Positions 5,668 to 13,507 of a DNA stretch of 28,777 nt are shown here, piece by piece. A program made the translations under genes and the position numbers. Position 1 is the first letter of the stretch. Every line of letters begins with the position of its first letter. The notes beneath the pieces were generated by a model. It ran no database searches, was not told the DNA's origin, and saw nothing but the letters and a program-made list of their open reading frames with translations. Origin of the DNA: a virus; the IMG/VR virus record IMGVR_UViG_3300032087_005456, positions 1-28,777 of that record. One strand, 5' to 3'.

Positions 5668-6862
5668 TTTTCTATTGGGCAGAAGCGCTCAATCAGACGA
5701 GGAAAAACTAAATCCTTCACAATATGTAATTTCTAGAAACGAAGGAATTACAGTTGATAGTCGTGAAAATATCACGAGCTATAGAAATGCCTACGAACAG
5801 TTAGAAGTAGTTAATCGTGCTGTAAATATGATTGTAGATGATTGTTCTGACATACCTTTTCTAGTTCAAGAACAAGTACTTGGAACTACACCCATCTTCA
5901 AAAATATTCGTAAGACAAGAGTTGATTTACTACTGAATAAAGAGCCGAATCCTTTTCAGGATATCAGCACTTTTAGAAGAAACATATTAGTAGATTTAAT
6001 TATTGATGGTAATATTTTTGTCTATTTTGATGGTATGCATATGTACCATCTACCTTCAGACAAAGTTACAATTGAAACAGATGAAAATACTTATGTAAGT
6101 AAGTATGTTTTTGACAATAGTATCGATTACTCAGTCAATGAAATAATACATATAAAAGAAAATAGTTTTCATTCCATTTATAGAGGAGTACCAAGACTAA
6201 AACCTGCCCATCGAACTATGCAGTTATTGGTCAATATGAGAAATTTTCAAGATAACTTCTTTAAAAATGGAGCAGTACCAGGATTGGTACTAAAGTCACC
6301 GAACACGCTTTCTGAGAAAATTAAAGAAAGAATGTTACAGGCTTGGGTTGCTCGTTACAATCCAAACACAGGTGGAAGAAGACCTCTATTCTTAGATGGT
6401 GGTCTTGAAGTAGATAATTTGACAGAAGTCAATTTTAAAGAATTAGATTTCCAAGAAGCAATTCGATCAAATGAGAGAATTATTCTTGAAGCATTAGGAG
6501 TTCCTCCTATTCTTATGGATAGCGGGAATAATGCAAATATAAGACCAAATCAAAGAATGTATTATTTAGAAACTATACTACCTATAGTAAAGAAAATAAT
6601 GAAAGCATACGAAAGATTTTTCGGTTTTAGACTTGTAGAAGATGTCACAAATGTTCCATCTCTACAACCAGAATTAAAAGATCAAGCAGCTTATTACGCT
6701 TCTTTGGTTAATACAGGTATTATGACTCCTAACGAGGCAAGGGAGAAGTTAAATCTTGAAGCAGTCGAAGGATTTGATACACCAAGAGTTCCTGCAAATA
6801 TCGCAGGTTCAGCCGCCAACCCAATCGAGGGTGGTAGGCCAACAGAAAATGAGGAAAATTAA
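5654..6862 (+). CDS. Portal protein (HK97 family)
   Basis: This 402-residue protein would form the dodecameric ring at the capsid vertex through which DNA enters and leaves. Recognisable family features are an early segment ending SDIPFLVQ, LLNKEPNPFQDISTFRRNIL (about 92-111) then a GNIFVYFDG strand, and the wing/stem region with FQDNFFKNGAVPGLVLKSPN and EALGVPPILM. The C-terminal part has the usual PELKDQAAYYASLVNTGIMT followed by PNEAREKLN. Length matches HK97-type portals. The acidic, Pro/Gly-rich tail (GGRPTENEEN) is probably flexible. It starts within the last codons of the HNH gene and stops two bases before the next ATG. The assignment is strong from motifs and position between terminase and protease/capsid. 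Confidence 0.93.
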   Translation: MAWYDFLLGRSAQSDEEKLNPSQYVISRNEGITVDSRENITSYRNAYEQLEVVNRAVNMIVDDCSDIPFLVQEQVLGTTPIFKNIRKTRVDLLLNKEPNPFQDISTFRRNILVDLIIDGNIFVYFDGMHMYHLPSDKVTIETDENTYVSKYVFDNSIDYSVNEIIHIKENSFHSIYRGVPRLKPAHRTMQLLVNMRNFQDNFFKNGAVPGLVLKSPNTLSEKIKERMLQAWVARYNPNTGGRRPLFLDGGLEVDNLTEVNFKELDFQEAIRSNERIILEALGVPPILMDSGNNANIRPNQRMYYLETILPIVKKIMKAYERFFGFRLVEDVTNVPSLQPELKDQAAYYASLVNTGIMTPNEAREKLNLEAVEGFDTPRVPANIAGSAANPIEGGRPTENEEN

Positions 6863-6864
6863 AT

Positions 6865-7134
6865 ATGAACAGAATGACAATCGTACACAAGTTAGGCGAG
6901 TATTTCCAGAAAAAAGGAAAATACATGTCTATCGACGAGTACAATAGAGAAACTGATGTTCCCATGAGGGCTCAGATTATAAAAAGAGTTTTTAACTCTT
7001 GGAGTAGAATGATGACTTATGTCAAAAACTACTATCCTAATATTGGAGTAGTTGTGAAAGCACCCGTTGTGAAAACAGCTGCACCTAAGAAAGTAGTAAA
7101 GTCTACTAAAAAGGTGAAGAAAGATGTCGAATAA
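6865..7134 (+). CDS. Small HTH-like protein with basic tail
   Basis: This 89-residue protein starts at ATG 6865 with GAGGA about ten bases upstream at the end of the portal gene. Residues 8-53 (KLGEYFQKKGKYMSIDEYNR, then PMRAQIIKRVFNSWSRMMTY) resemble the short repeat found with homing endonucleases (G..PT..EY......S..TI.RRFGSW..AL), which folds as a small helix-turn-helix. The rest is a Val/Ala/Lys/Pro tail (KKVVKSTKKVKKDVE) that looks flexible and binds nucleic acid by charge. It sits between portal and prohead protease, where a free-standing DNA-binding protein is unusual. The relation to the homing-associated repeat is by eye only. It overlaps the protease start by 11 bases. Confidence 0.7.
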   Translation: MNRMTIVHKLGEYFQKKGKYMSIDEYNRETDVPMRAQIIKRVFNSWSRMMTYVKNYYPNIGVVVKAPVVKTAAPKKVVKSTKKVKKDVE

Positions 7135-9184
7135 GATTTTTCACTGGACAAACACATTCAAGTCTCTTGGGGAACAAGCAGATGGAAGTGTTGAAATCAA
7201 AGGTTTGGCAAGCACAAACTCTCAAGATAGAGCGGGAGACGTGATTGAAGTTGAAGCATGGACAAAAGGTGGTGTAGATAATTATTTACAAAATCCTATT
7301 GTTCTTTACAACCATAATCATGACAAACCAATCGGTAGAGCAAAAGCTGTAAGAACAGTTGATAATGGATTAGAGTTCACTGCGAAAATATCAAAAGCCG
7401 CAGGTGAAATCACAGAATTAATTAAAGACGGTGTTTTAGGAGCATTTTCTGTAGGTTTTCGAGTAAAAGATGCAGATCATATACCTGACACTGGTGGATT
7501 AAGAATCAAAGATGCTGAACTTTTCGAAGTTTCTGTAGTATCAGTTCCTTGTAATCAGGGAGCAATGTTTTCCTTATCTAAGGGATTTGATAATATGGAA
7601 GAATACGAAGAGTTTAAGAAATCTTTTATTAAGACTAACTCAGCAGATTCAGTTAAAACTGAAGAAGTTGGGCAGTCTAAAGTGGCGCAAGCCGACATTA
7701 AGGAGAATCGCATGAGCGAAGAAATGAAAGCTCCTGAGGGCTTTGACCTTGATGCTTTTGCTAAGGAAGTAGCTGAAAAAGCTGCTACCAAACTAGCAAT
7801 GCAACAAGCTGAATCAAAAGCAGCTGAAGAGAAAGCAGCTAAGGAAGCTGCTGAAAAGGCTGCTCTAGTAGAAGCTGAGCAAAAAGCACAGATCGAAGCA
7901 GAACAGGAAAAGCAAAAAGAAGTTGTTGTATCAGTTATGACTGGTGCAGAAAAACTTATGGGTGACGTTGAAGAAAGATTTAACAAAAAAGGCGAAGAGC
8001 TTGAATCTCTTGTTAAAGAACTTCAAACAGAACTTAAAGAAAAATCAGAAGAAATACAACACATCAGAGAATCTAAGAGAGTTTTCTCAGATAGAGGACA
8101 ATCTGGTGATTGGAGAAAATCTTTTGAGCAAGATATATTAGACGCAAAATTTGCTGGTTTAGCAACTGGTAAAGGTTGGGAAAATACATATTCAAAATCA
8201 ATTCTTGAGAAAGTAAATCAACATTCAGGTGTTGAAGTTTCTTCAGCAGATTTTGAACAAGTAGTTTCCGCTAACGTAGAAAGAGACATTCAGAACGAAT
8301 TAGTACTAGCTCCTTTGTTTAGAGAAATTGCTATGAATTCTGCAAGTCAAATTTTACCAATCTTACCTGATGCTGGATACGCTGAGTTTGTTTCACCTGC
8401 AGGTACAGGTGCTGGTACATCACCATACGGTAACTTAGAAACCAGAGGTGATACAGTAGGTGCACCATTTACAGGTGTTACAATGACAGAAAGATCACTT
8501 TCAACAAACAAGTTGATCTCCAAGTCATTCCTAGGTAACGAAACCGAAGAAGATGCAATTATTCCAATACTTCCTCTATTAAGAGAGTCCATGGTTAGAT
8601 CACATGCAAGAGGTATTGAAAACGCTATTCTTTTAGGAAACCACGCAGACGGCGCATATACATCAGGAATTTTTGATGGATTGCTACAACAAGCACAAGC
8701 TGACTCAGACTTTACTGATGACGTTGGTTCAGGTTCACCTGCAGCCTTCTCAGCTACAGATAAAGTTTTAGCTTCTGACTTGCTCGAAATGAGAAAGAAT
8801 ATGGGTAAATATGGTGTAAATCCAAATGAAGTAGTTTATCTAGTTTCACAAGATGCATACTATAATTTACTAGAAGATGCTGAGTTCCAAGATGCTAACC
8901 TAGTTGGCGATATGGCAACAAAGCTAAGTGGTGAAATCGGACAGGTGTTCGGATCAAGAGTTATTCTTTGTGACGAATTCCCATCAAAAGCAGCTGAAAA
9001 GTTTGCTGCAGTAGCGGTTTACCCAAGAAACTATGTAATCCCAAGATTAAGAGGTGTTACAATCGAGTCTGACTACGACGTAGAGAATCAAAGAAGAGTT
9101 CTTGTGGCTTCACAAAGAATCGGCTTTGCAGACATTATCGAAGGTGCAACTTCAAAATGGGGCTTTAAATACGACGCTGCTTAA
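7124..9184 (+). CDS. Fused prohead protease and major capsid protein (HK97 type)
   Basis: This 686-residue protein joins three parts in one frame. Residues 1-155 are an HK97-type prohead protease: VLYNHNHDKPIGRA with H64/H66, GAFSVGFRV with S109 and AELFEVSVVSVP with E135. Residues about 197-320 form an Ala/Glu/Lys-rich coiled coil like the scaffolding delta domain. Residues about 320-686 are the HK97-fold capsid (LVLAPLFREIAMNSASQILP, TMTERSLSTNKLISKSFLGN near the P-domain, NEVVYLVSQDAYYNLL). The protease would cut the delta domain away during maturation. Usually the two are separate genes, though fusions are known. An internal ribosome site at 7700-7714 can also yield the capsid part alone. 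A strong terminator follows. Confidence 0.92.
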   Translation: MSNKIFHWTNTFKSLGEQADGSVEIKGLASTNSQDRAGDVIEVEAWTKGGVDNYLQNPIVLYNHNHDKPIGRAKAVRTVDNGLEFTAKISKAAGEITELIKDGVLGAFSVGFRVKDADHIPDTGGLRIKDAELFEVSVVSVPCNQGAMFSLSKGFDNMEEYEEFKKSFIKTNSADSVKTEEVGQSKVAQADIKENRMSEEMKAPEGFDLDAFAKEVAEKAATKLAMQQAESKAAEEKAAKEAAEKAALVEAEQKAQIEAEQEKQKEVVVSVMTGAEKLMGDVEERFNKKGEELESLVKELQTELKEKSEEIQHIRESKRVFSDRGQSGDWRKSFEQDILDAKFAGLATGKGWENTYSKSILEKVNQHSGVEVSSADFEQVVSANVERDIQNELVLAPLFREIAMNSASQILPILPDAGYAEFVSPAGTGAGTSPYGNLETRGDTVGAPFTGVTMTERSLSTNKLISKSFLGNETEEDAIIPILPLLRESMVRSHARGIENAILLGNHADGAYTSGIFDGLLQQAQADSDFTDDVGSGSPAAFSATDKVLASDLLEMRKNMGKYGVNPNEVVYLVSQDAYYNLLEDAEFQDANLVGDMATKLSGEIGQVFGSRVILCDEFPSKAAEKFAAVAVYPRNYVIPRLRGVTIESDYDVENQRRVLVASQRIGFADIIEGATSKWGFKYDAA
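7700..7714 (+). promoter_or_regulatory. Internal Shine-Dalgarno and start codon for separate capsid protein
   Basis: AAGGAG at 7700-7705 is followed by six bases and ATG at 7712, in frame with the protease/capsid fusion (codon 197). This is one of the best-spaced ribosome sites in the window and sits exactly at the junction between protease and scaffold-like domains. It would let ribosomes make the capsid precursor in excess over the protease. Confidence 0.75.
7712..9184 (+). CDS. Major capsid protein precursor from internal start
   Basis: Starting at the internal ATG 7712 the product is 490 residues beginning MSEEMKAPEGFDLDAFAKEV. It has an N-terminal Ala/Glu/Lys coiled coil of about 120 residues (delta/scaffold domain) and an HK97-fold shell domain ending ATSKWGFKYDAA. 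Hundreds of capsid copies are needed per virion but few proteases, so an internal start would fix the stoichiometry in the way lambda C and Nu3 share a frame. Maturation cleavage probably falls near residue 320 of the fusion (around KRVFSDRGQSGDW), as in HK97, but the exact site is not readable. The sequence supports the start; whether the full fusion is the minor product needs virion protein data. Confidence 0.75.
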   Translation: MSEEMKAPEGFDLDAFAKEVAEKAATKLAMQQAESKAAEEKAAKEAAEKAALVEAEQKAQIEAEQEKQKEVVVSVMTGAEKLMGDVEERFNKKGEELESLVKELQTELKEKSEEIQHIRESKRVFSDRGQSGDWRKSFEQDILDAKFAGLATGKGWENTYSKSILEKVNQHSGVEVSSADFEQVVSANVERDIQNELVLAPLFREIAMNSASQILPILPDAGYAEFVSPAGTGAGTSPYGNLETRGDTVGAPFTGVTMTERSLSTNKLISKSFLGNETEEDAIIPILPLLRESMVRSHARGIENAILLGNHADGAYTSGIFDGLLQQAQADSDFTDDVGSGSPAAFSATDKVLASDLLEMRKNMGKYGVNPNEVVYLVSQDAYYNLLEDAEFQDANLVGDMATKLSGEIGQVFGSRVILCDEFPSKAAEKFAAVAVYPRNYVIPRLRGVTIESDYDVENQRRVLVASQRIGFADIIEGATSKWGFKYDAA

Positions 9185-9198
9185 TTAGCGTAGAGGCT

Positions 9199-9226
9199 TG
9201 AGGGGAGCCTATCCCCTCACTTTTTT
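9199..9226 (+). terminator. Rho-independent terminator after capsid gene
   Basis: A perfect 8-base-pair stem (TGAGGGGA at 9199-9206, TCCCCTCA at 9212-9219) with loop GCCTA is followed by C and six T (9221-9226). It lies 14 bases after the capsid stop and only six bases before the next ATG. It closes the head unit that starts at the promoter 5249-5277 and probably lets limited read-through into the connector genes. Confidence 0.85.
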
Positions 9227-9232
9227 CAAACT

Positions 9233-9826
9233 ATGGCAGATTTAATAACAGTACAAGAATACAAGGACGCAGGCGGCATAAGAGGCGACAACAATGATGA
9301 TCGTCTTGCTATTTTAGTGCCTCAAGTTTCTGACCTTGCTAAAAAATATTGTGGAACAAGTTTTATAGATTATTATAGCTCTACTAAAACAGAAACTTTC
9401 AATATCAGTGATAATTATACAAATTTTGTTGTTATGAGTGAAACACCTATTACATCGGTAACATCAGTTAAAGAACGTGATAATCCGACTTCTAGTTATA
9501 TAACACTAACAAACAACACTGATTATTATATTGATACTGCAAGTGATTCTATTTTTAGAGTAGACTCAGATGGTAATCGAAAAGCTTTTAAAAAAGGATT
9601 TGGAGCAGTAGAAGTTGTGTACAATGCAGGATATTCAGCAACTCCTTCTGATCTAAAACTAGCACTCTTTGATTTAGTTACTTACTATTTAAAAGATGAA
9701 CACAAGCAGAGAATGACACTTGGTGGAGCAACTATACAAAACCAAGGTTCTGCAGGCTTAAGAACAAGTACTGATTTTCCTGACCATATCAAACGAGTAC
9801 TTGACTTATATCGAGTAATCATTTAA
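9233..9826 (+). CDS. Head-tail connector (HK97 gp6-like)
   Basis: This 197-residue protein has the helical frame of gp6/gp15-type connectors: MADLITVQEYKDAGGI, DDRLAILVPQVSDLAKKYCG, a beta segment with a YYIDT-DSIFR stretch, VEVVYNAGYSATPSDLKLAL then FDLVTYYLKDE, and a C-terminal helix FPDHIKRVLDLYRVII. These proteins form a ring under the portal. Length is somewhat longer than typical HK97 gp6, with an extra Gly/Gln loop (TLGGATIQNQGSAGL). The gene lies directly behind the capsid terminator and has no Shine-Dalgarno site of its own: the only purine-rich stretch is inside the hairpin stem. It joins the next gene by TAATG. Confidence 0.85.
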   Translation: MADLITVQEYKDAGGIRGDNNDDRLAILVPQVSDLAKKYCGTSFIDYYSSTKTETFNISDNYTNFVVMSETPITSVTSVKERDNPTSSYITLTNNTDYYIDTASDSIFRVDSDGNRKAFKKGFGAVEVVYNAGYSATPSDLKLALFDLVTYYLKDEHKQRMTLGGATIQNQGSAGLRTSTDFPDHIKRVLDLYRVII

Positions 9827-11382
9827 TGTCAGTTCAAAATCTTAGAAGAGATATACAAAACGCTTTTACTACTATAAATAGAAGAATGAGAAGCGAACTA
9901 GAAGCAAGATATAATCATACAGTTATTTGGGACGTAAGCAAAGTTGCAGAAGGTTTTAAAAGAGCTTCAAGTAAAATTGGCATACCTAAATCAATAAATA
10001 ATATAGCAAACTGGAAAAGTGCTACTACAAAAGCACTAAATACTTTTGTAATCGGTGGTGGATCAGGAAAAACCACTCGAATGATGGGTACAAAAACAGT
10101 ACAAACTTTAGAGCCAGGAAAAATATTTAAAAGAGAAGGTAAAGGTGCTTCTTTAAAATTTAGAGGAATACCAAATGCAAATGTTCGAGCTGATGGAAAA
10201 AACTTTATAGTTGATTACACAGCACCAGGAGCAAACCAAGAAAACCTTTTAAGTAATATAAATAAAGCAGTTCGAAAAGCAATTTGGGACACTTTTTTAA
10301 GAGCGCATGGACTCACAAAAAGTGATGGTACAGCTCAAGCAGGTTTAGGATTTGAAAGAAATTCACCTATAATTGGAAAACATACTAATTTTGGTCATGA
10401 TAACTTAAGTACTGTCTCTCTTCAGTCAATGAAAAGATTAGAAGGTGGTACACAAGCAGGCTCAAATGAATATGATGCTGATGTAGATCAAAAATTTAAT
10501 GATATAAATAAAAAATTTGCAGATATTGGAGTAACATTACATACAAAAGATATGTTTGAATATGTAATGGAAGAAATTCTTAAAGATGTGGATATTACTT
10601 CAGTTGATGAGTTTGATGCAAATAATTTAAACCAAGATTTTTCAAAAACAATTGAAGGAAGAATTGACCCACACAATAAATTTGGTAGTGAAAAGTCTGA
10701 TAAATCAAGAGCTTTTATAACTAAGTTTTATAAAAGAGAACTAGATAAAGCAATAAGAGCTGGTAAGTTAAAAAGTTTAAGTCCAAAACAAGCTGCTGAG
10801 TTTAAAGCAAGTGAGTCTTTTAATGAAAGTAGAAAAAGATTACTTGCATTAGTTGTTGCAGGACAAATGAGAAATAACTCTCGAATGAAAGTAGAGAGTA
10901 AGTTTAAAAAGACAAAACATTCTCAAACTAAAAAAGTAAAAGCAAAAACTTCGACAAGAAAAGGAAGGGTAAGCACAAAAACTCTTGTAGCAAAAGGAGC
11001 AAGTGTAGCTTATGGAGCAAGAGTAACAAAAAGTAATATAGGACTTAGCACTATAATGTCACAATTAAATGCTTCTTTACCAAGACATTTAAAAAGAAAC
11101 ATGGAACCACCTGCTTTACAGTACAGAGGTAGAGGAAATCCAAGTCAAGGAACAGGACCTTTTAATATAGGTGTTAGAGTTACAAGTGTAACTCCACATA
11201 AAAAAGTAAGCGGTGGGTTAAATATTAACTATACATATGAAAAATATCCTTATCAAACATTTGAACCAGGATTTAAACAGGGAAGCACTTTAAGAGACCC
11301 AAGAAAATTAATACAAGAAAGTGTTCGAGATGTAATGATAGAAAGAAAACGAACACAATTTTTAAATTTTAGAAGATACTAA
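9826..11382 (+). CDS. Large neck / head-tail joining protein, unknown family
   Basis: At 518 residues this is much larger than the roughly 100-150-residue proteins (HK97 gp10 or head-closure type) normally found between connector and tail terminator. The N-terminal part is helical (NLRRDIQNAFTTINRRMRSE), the middle contains acidic and helical segments (DQKFNDINKKFADIGV), and a basic linker (about 350-380, KKTKHSQTKKVKAKTSTRKG) precedes a C-terminal domain with ALQYRGRG, INYTYEKYPYQTFEPGF and RDPRKLIQESVRDVMIE. That last domain may be the neck module proper. I recognise similar proteins in marine siphoviruses only as virion proteins. Both ends are TAATG overlaps, so expression is coupled to connector and terminator. 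Confidence 0.75.
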   Translation: MSVQNLRRDIQNAFTTINRRMRSELEARYNHTVIWDVSKVAEGFKRASSKIGIPKSINNIANWKSATTKALNTFVIGGGSGKTTRMMGTKTVQTLEPGKIFKREGKGASLKFRGIPNANVRADGKNFIVDYTAPGANQENLLSNINKAVRKAIWDTFLRAHGLTKSDGTAQAGLGFERNSPIIGKHTNFGHDNLSTVSLQSMKRLEGGTQAGSNEYDADVDQKFNDINKKFADIGVTLHTKDMFEYVMEEILKDVDITSVDEFDANNLNQDFSKTIEGRIDPHNKFGSEKSDKSRAFITKFYKRELDKAIRAGKLKSLSPKQAAEFKASESFNESRKRLLALVVAGQMRNNSRMKVESKFKKTKHSQTKKVKAKTSTRKGRVSTKTLVAKGASVAYGARVTKSNIGLSTIMSQLNASLPRHLKRNMEPPALQYRGRGNPSQGTGPFNIGVRVTSVTPHKKVSGGLNINYTYEKYPYQTFEPGFKQGSTLRDPRKLIQESVRDVMIERKRTQFLNFRRY

Positions 11383-11840
11383 TGGCAGCACAAGGAAGAG
11401 CATATTCAACACGAAGAAGAGCAATCGTAGAAGCTCTTTGTCAGAAGTTAGAACAAATAAATGGACAAACTCCGTTTCGAGTTTCAGTTGCAGATGTAGC
11501 AAGACGACTTAAATTTTGGGACGAAGTATCAGATTTTCCAGCTATTCACGTAGGAGCGGGTGGAGAAACTCGTGAATATGCAAGTGGAAATTTTAGATTT
11601 CGCTTCTTGCAAGTAACAATAAGATGTTATGTGCATAGCGAAGATGACGTAATTTATCGTTTAGAAGAATTACTAGAAGACGTGGAAGCAGTACTTGAGG
11701 ATAATGATCCATTAGAGTATTTTGATTCCAATAATGTAAAGCAATCTACTGCTCAGACAACTGTTTTGAGCATAGATACAGATGAAGGAGTACTTGAACC
11801 TCTCGGTATCGGTGAGATAGTCGCAGAGATAAGGTACTAA
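11382..11840 (+). CDS. Tail terminator protein (lambda gpU-like position)
   Basis: This 152-residue protein has an N-terminal helix (TRRRAIVEALCQKLEQING), a FPAIHVGAGGETREYASG turn, a central beta strand (FRFRFLQVTIRCYVH), a long acidic helix (DVIYRLEELLEDVEAVLEDN) and a closing sheet (LEPLGIGEIVAEIRY). This alpha/beta plan matches tail terminator proteins, which cap the tube and stop its growth at the head-proximal end. Size and position, directly before the major tail protein, fit. The specific family call is from pattern and context. The ATG overlaps the previous stop; ten bases separate it from the next gene. Confidence 0.8.
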   Translation: MAAQGRAYSTRRRAIVEALCQKLEQINGQTPFRVSVADVARRLKFWDEVSDFPAIHVGAGGETREYASGNFRFRFLQVTIRCYVHSEDDVIYRLEELLEDVEAVLEDNDPLEYFDSNNVKQSTAQTTVLSIDTDEGVLEPLGIGEIVAEIRY

Positions 11841-11850
11841 GGAGAAAATA

Positions 11851-13026
11851 ATGGCAGATACATTTTATTTTAGCCGAGATACGAAAGTCTATCTTATTCA
11901 GAACCAGACAACAAGTGGTACTGTAAGATGGGATATTCCTGTTTTAGATGGATTTAGTTTCTCACAAGCAACAAATACAAGTGAGATTACCTTAAATGAA
12001 ATGCAAGAGCACTCAACAAATAAGAGTAGAAGAAGTAGACAAATGTTTACAGATTCATATGCTCCTGCAGAATGGAGTTTTTCAACATACATGAGACCAT
12101 TTGCATCAGTAAATGGTGCAACAGGTGGTTGGGAAGCAACAGGATCAGATAATCAACATCACTGTGTAGAAGAGCCTCTATGGGCAAACTTTGTTGCTGC
12201 AAATAGTTTAGAACCATCAGTAACAACACAGGAAGCTGCTTGGGCAGATGGTGTAACAGCAAGTACAAGTAATACTATATTTGATTTTACAGGTTCAGAA
12301 AAAGCAGAATTAGGAACTTTTGATCTTTACTTTGAAATGGGTGGAGCAGGAAGTGGAACTAAAACTGTTTATAAATTAGAAGGTGCTGTTGTAAATTCCG
12401 CAAGTATCGATTTTGATATTGATGGAATCGCAACAATTAACTGGTCTGGATTTGCAAAAATTATATCAGAAGTAGAAAGTGGAACAGTTCCATCAGGTAC
12501 TGTTTCAATTACAGAAGGTTCTGCTGCTACAGATACAGGTAACTTTATTAGAAATAGATTAACAACTCTGCAAGCAGAGAATGCAGATTCAGCTAATTTC
12601 TCAGCAAGTTATAGTTTAACTTTAACAGGTGGTAATATTACTTTTGAAAATAATATTACTTTCTTAACACCAGAAACACTTGGAGTTGTTAACCAACCTC
12701 TTGGTCATGTTACTGGTACAAGAAGTGTAAGTGGAAACTTTACTTGTTATTTAAATGCCGAGACAGATTCAAGTGCAGATTTATTTGAAGATATTATCGA
12801 AGCAACAGATGATATTGTAAACGCATTTGACTTGACATTCAATATTGGAGGTGCATCAACACCTGCTGTAAAAATTGAAATGCCAAACTGTCACTTGGAA
12901 GTTCCATCACATTCTATTGATGATATTATCTCAATTGAAACAAACTTCCATGCATTACCAGCAAGTATTGATCCAGACAGCACAGCTGATAACTACGAAG
13001 CAAAAATTACTTATACTGGAGCATAA
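11851..13026 (+). CDS. Major tail (tube) protein
   Basis: This 391-residue protein starts at ATG 11851 after a strong AAGGAG. It begins MADTFYFSRDTKVYLIQNQT and contains a TSEITLNEMQEHS-SRRSRQMF segment, FSTYMRPF, and repeated beta strands (GTFDLYFEMGGAG, ASIDFDIDGIATINWSGFAK, GTRSVSGNFTCYLN), the pattern of tail-tube proteins that stack as hexameric rings. It is longer than minimal tube proteins, leaving room for a surface domain in the Ser/Thr/Asn-rich middle (about residues 80-140). Position between tail terminator and the chaperone frameshift genes is diagnostic. A UUCG hairpin lies just behind the stop. Confidence 0.88.
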   Translation: MADTFYFSRDTKVYLIQNQTTSGTVRWDIPVLDGFSFSQATNTSEITLNEMQEHSTNKSRRSRQMFTDSYAPAEWSFSTYMRPFASVNGATGGWEATGSDNQHHCVEEPLWANFVAANSLEPSVTTQEAAWADGVTASTSNTIFDFTGSEKAELGTFDLYFEMGGAGSGTKTVYKLEGAVVNSASIDFDIDGIATINWSGFAKIISEVESGTVPSGTVSITEGSAATDTGNFIRNRLTTLQAENADSANFSASYSLTLTGGNITFENNITFLTPETLGVVNQPLGHVTGTRSVSGNFTCYLNAETDSSADLFEDIIEATDDIVNAFDLTFNIGGASTPAVKIEMPNCHLEVPSHSIDDIISIETNFHALPASIDPDSTADNYEAKITYTGA

Positions 13027-13036
13027 ATAAATTAAC

Positions 13037-13060
13037 TGGAGGGCTTCGGCCCTCCACTTT
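13037..13060 (+). terminator. UUCG-loop hairpin after major tail protein (weak terminator or RNA stabiliser)
   Basis: A perfect 8-base-pair stem (TGGAGGGC at 13037-13044, GCCCTCCA at 13049-13056) closed by a C(UUCG)G tetraloop, which is unusually stable. Only CTTT follows, so termination would be partial. It sits ten bases after the tail protein stop and just before AGGAG and ATG of the chaperone gene. It may reduce read-through or protect the upstream mRNA from exonucleases. Confidence 0.7.
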
Positions 13061-13072
13061 ATAGGAGAAGAA

Positions 13073-13507
13073 ATGACAGAAGAAATCAAAAAGACGGAAG
13101 TAAGTTTACGTAATTTACTTACTCCAAGTAAAACAGTATCAATTAATTATCCAGAATTTGAAGGATTTGATATTGATTTATGTTATCTCGCAAGAGAAGA
13201 ACTTATTAAATTAAGAAATCGTTGTGTCTCACAGAAATTAAATAGAAAGACACGAGGTTTTGAAGAAGTTCTTGATGATGAAAAGTTTTTAACCGAATAT
13301 ACAAAAGCTGTAATTAAAGGTTGGAAAGGATTAAAAATTAAATATTTACAAAAAATGGTACTTATTGATTCATCAGGAATGGACGAGAATATGGAATTAC
13401 CTTACAATCAAGAAAATGCAGAATTATTAATGCAAAATTCAAACGGATTTGATCAGTGGGTAACAGAAACAACACAAGACCTTGAAAATTTTACTATGCT
13501 CAAGTAG
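13073..13507 (+). CDS. Tail assembly chaperone (gpG-like, zero-frame product)
   Basis: This 144-residue protein occupies the place of lambda G, between the tail tube and tape measure genes. It starts at ATG 13073 after AGGAGA. Features: an N-terminal strand segment (SLRNLLTPSKTVSINYPEFE), then helices (CYLAREELIKLRNRCVSQKL, FLTEYTKAVIKGWKGLKI). It ends ENFTMLK at the TAG at 13505. Chaperones of this kind coat the tape measure during tail assembly and are absent from the finished virion. The last codons contain the slippery sequence A AAT TTT at 13486-13492, so part of the ribosomes continue in the -1 frame to make the longer gpGT form. Confidence 0.88.
   Translation: MTEEIKKTEVSLRNLLTPSKTVSINYPEFEGFDIDLCYLAREELIKLRNRCVSQKLNRKTRGFEEVLDDEKFLTEYTKAVIKGWKGLKIKYLQKMVLIDSSGMDENMELPYNQENAELLMQNSNGFDQWVTETTQDLENFTMLK

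Noticed and set aside
7555-7986. 143-residue antisense reading frame, Ala/Ser-rich
   Set aside because: It mirrors the Ala/Glu/Lys coiled coil of the capsid precursor on the other strand; no ribosome site, no domain, and all neighbours are on the + strand.
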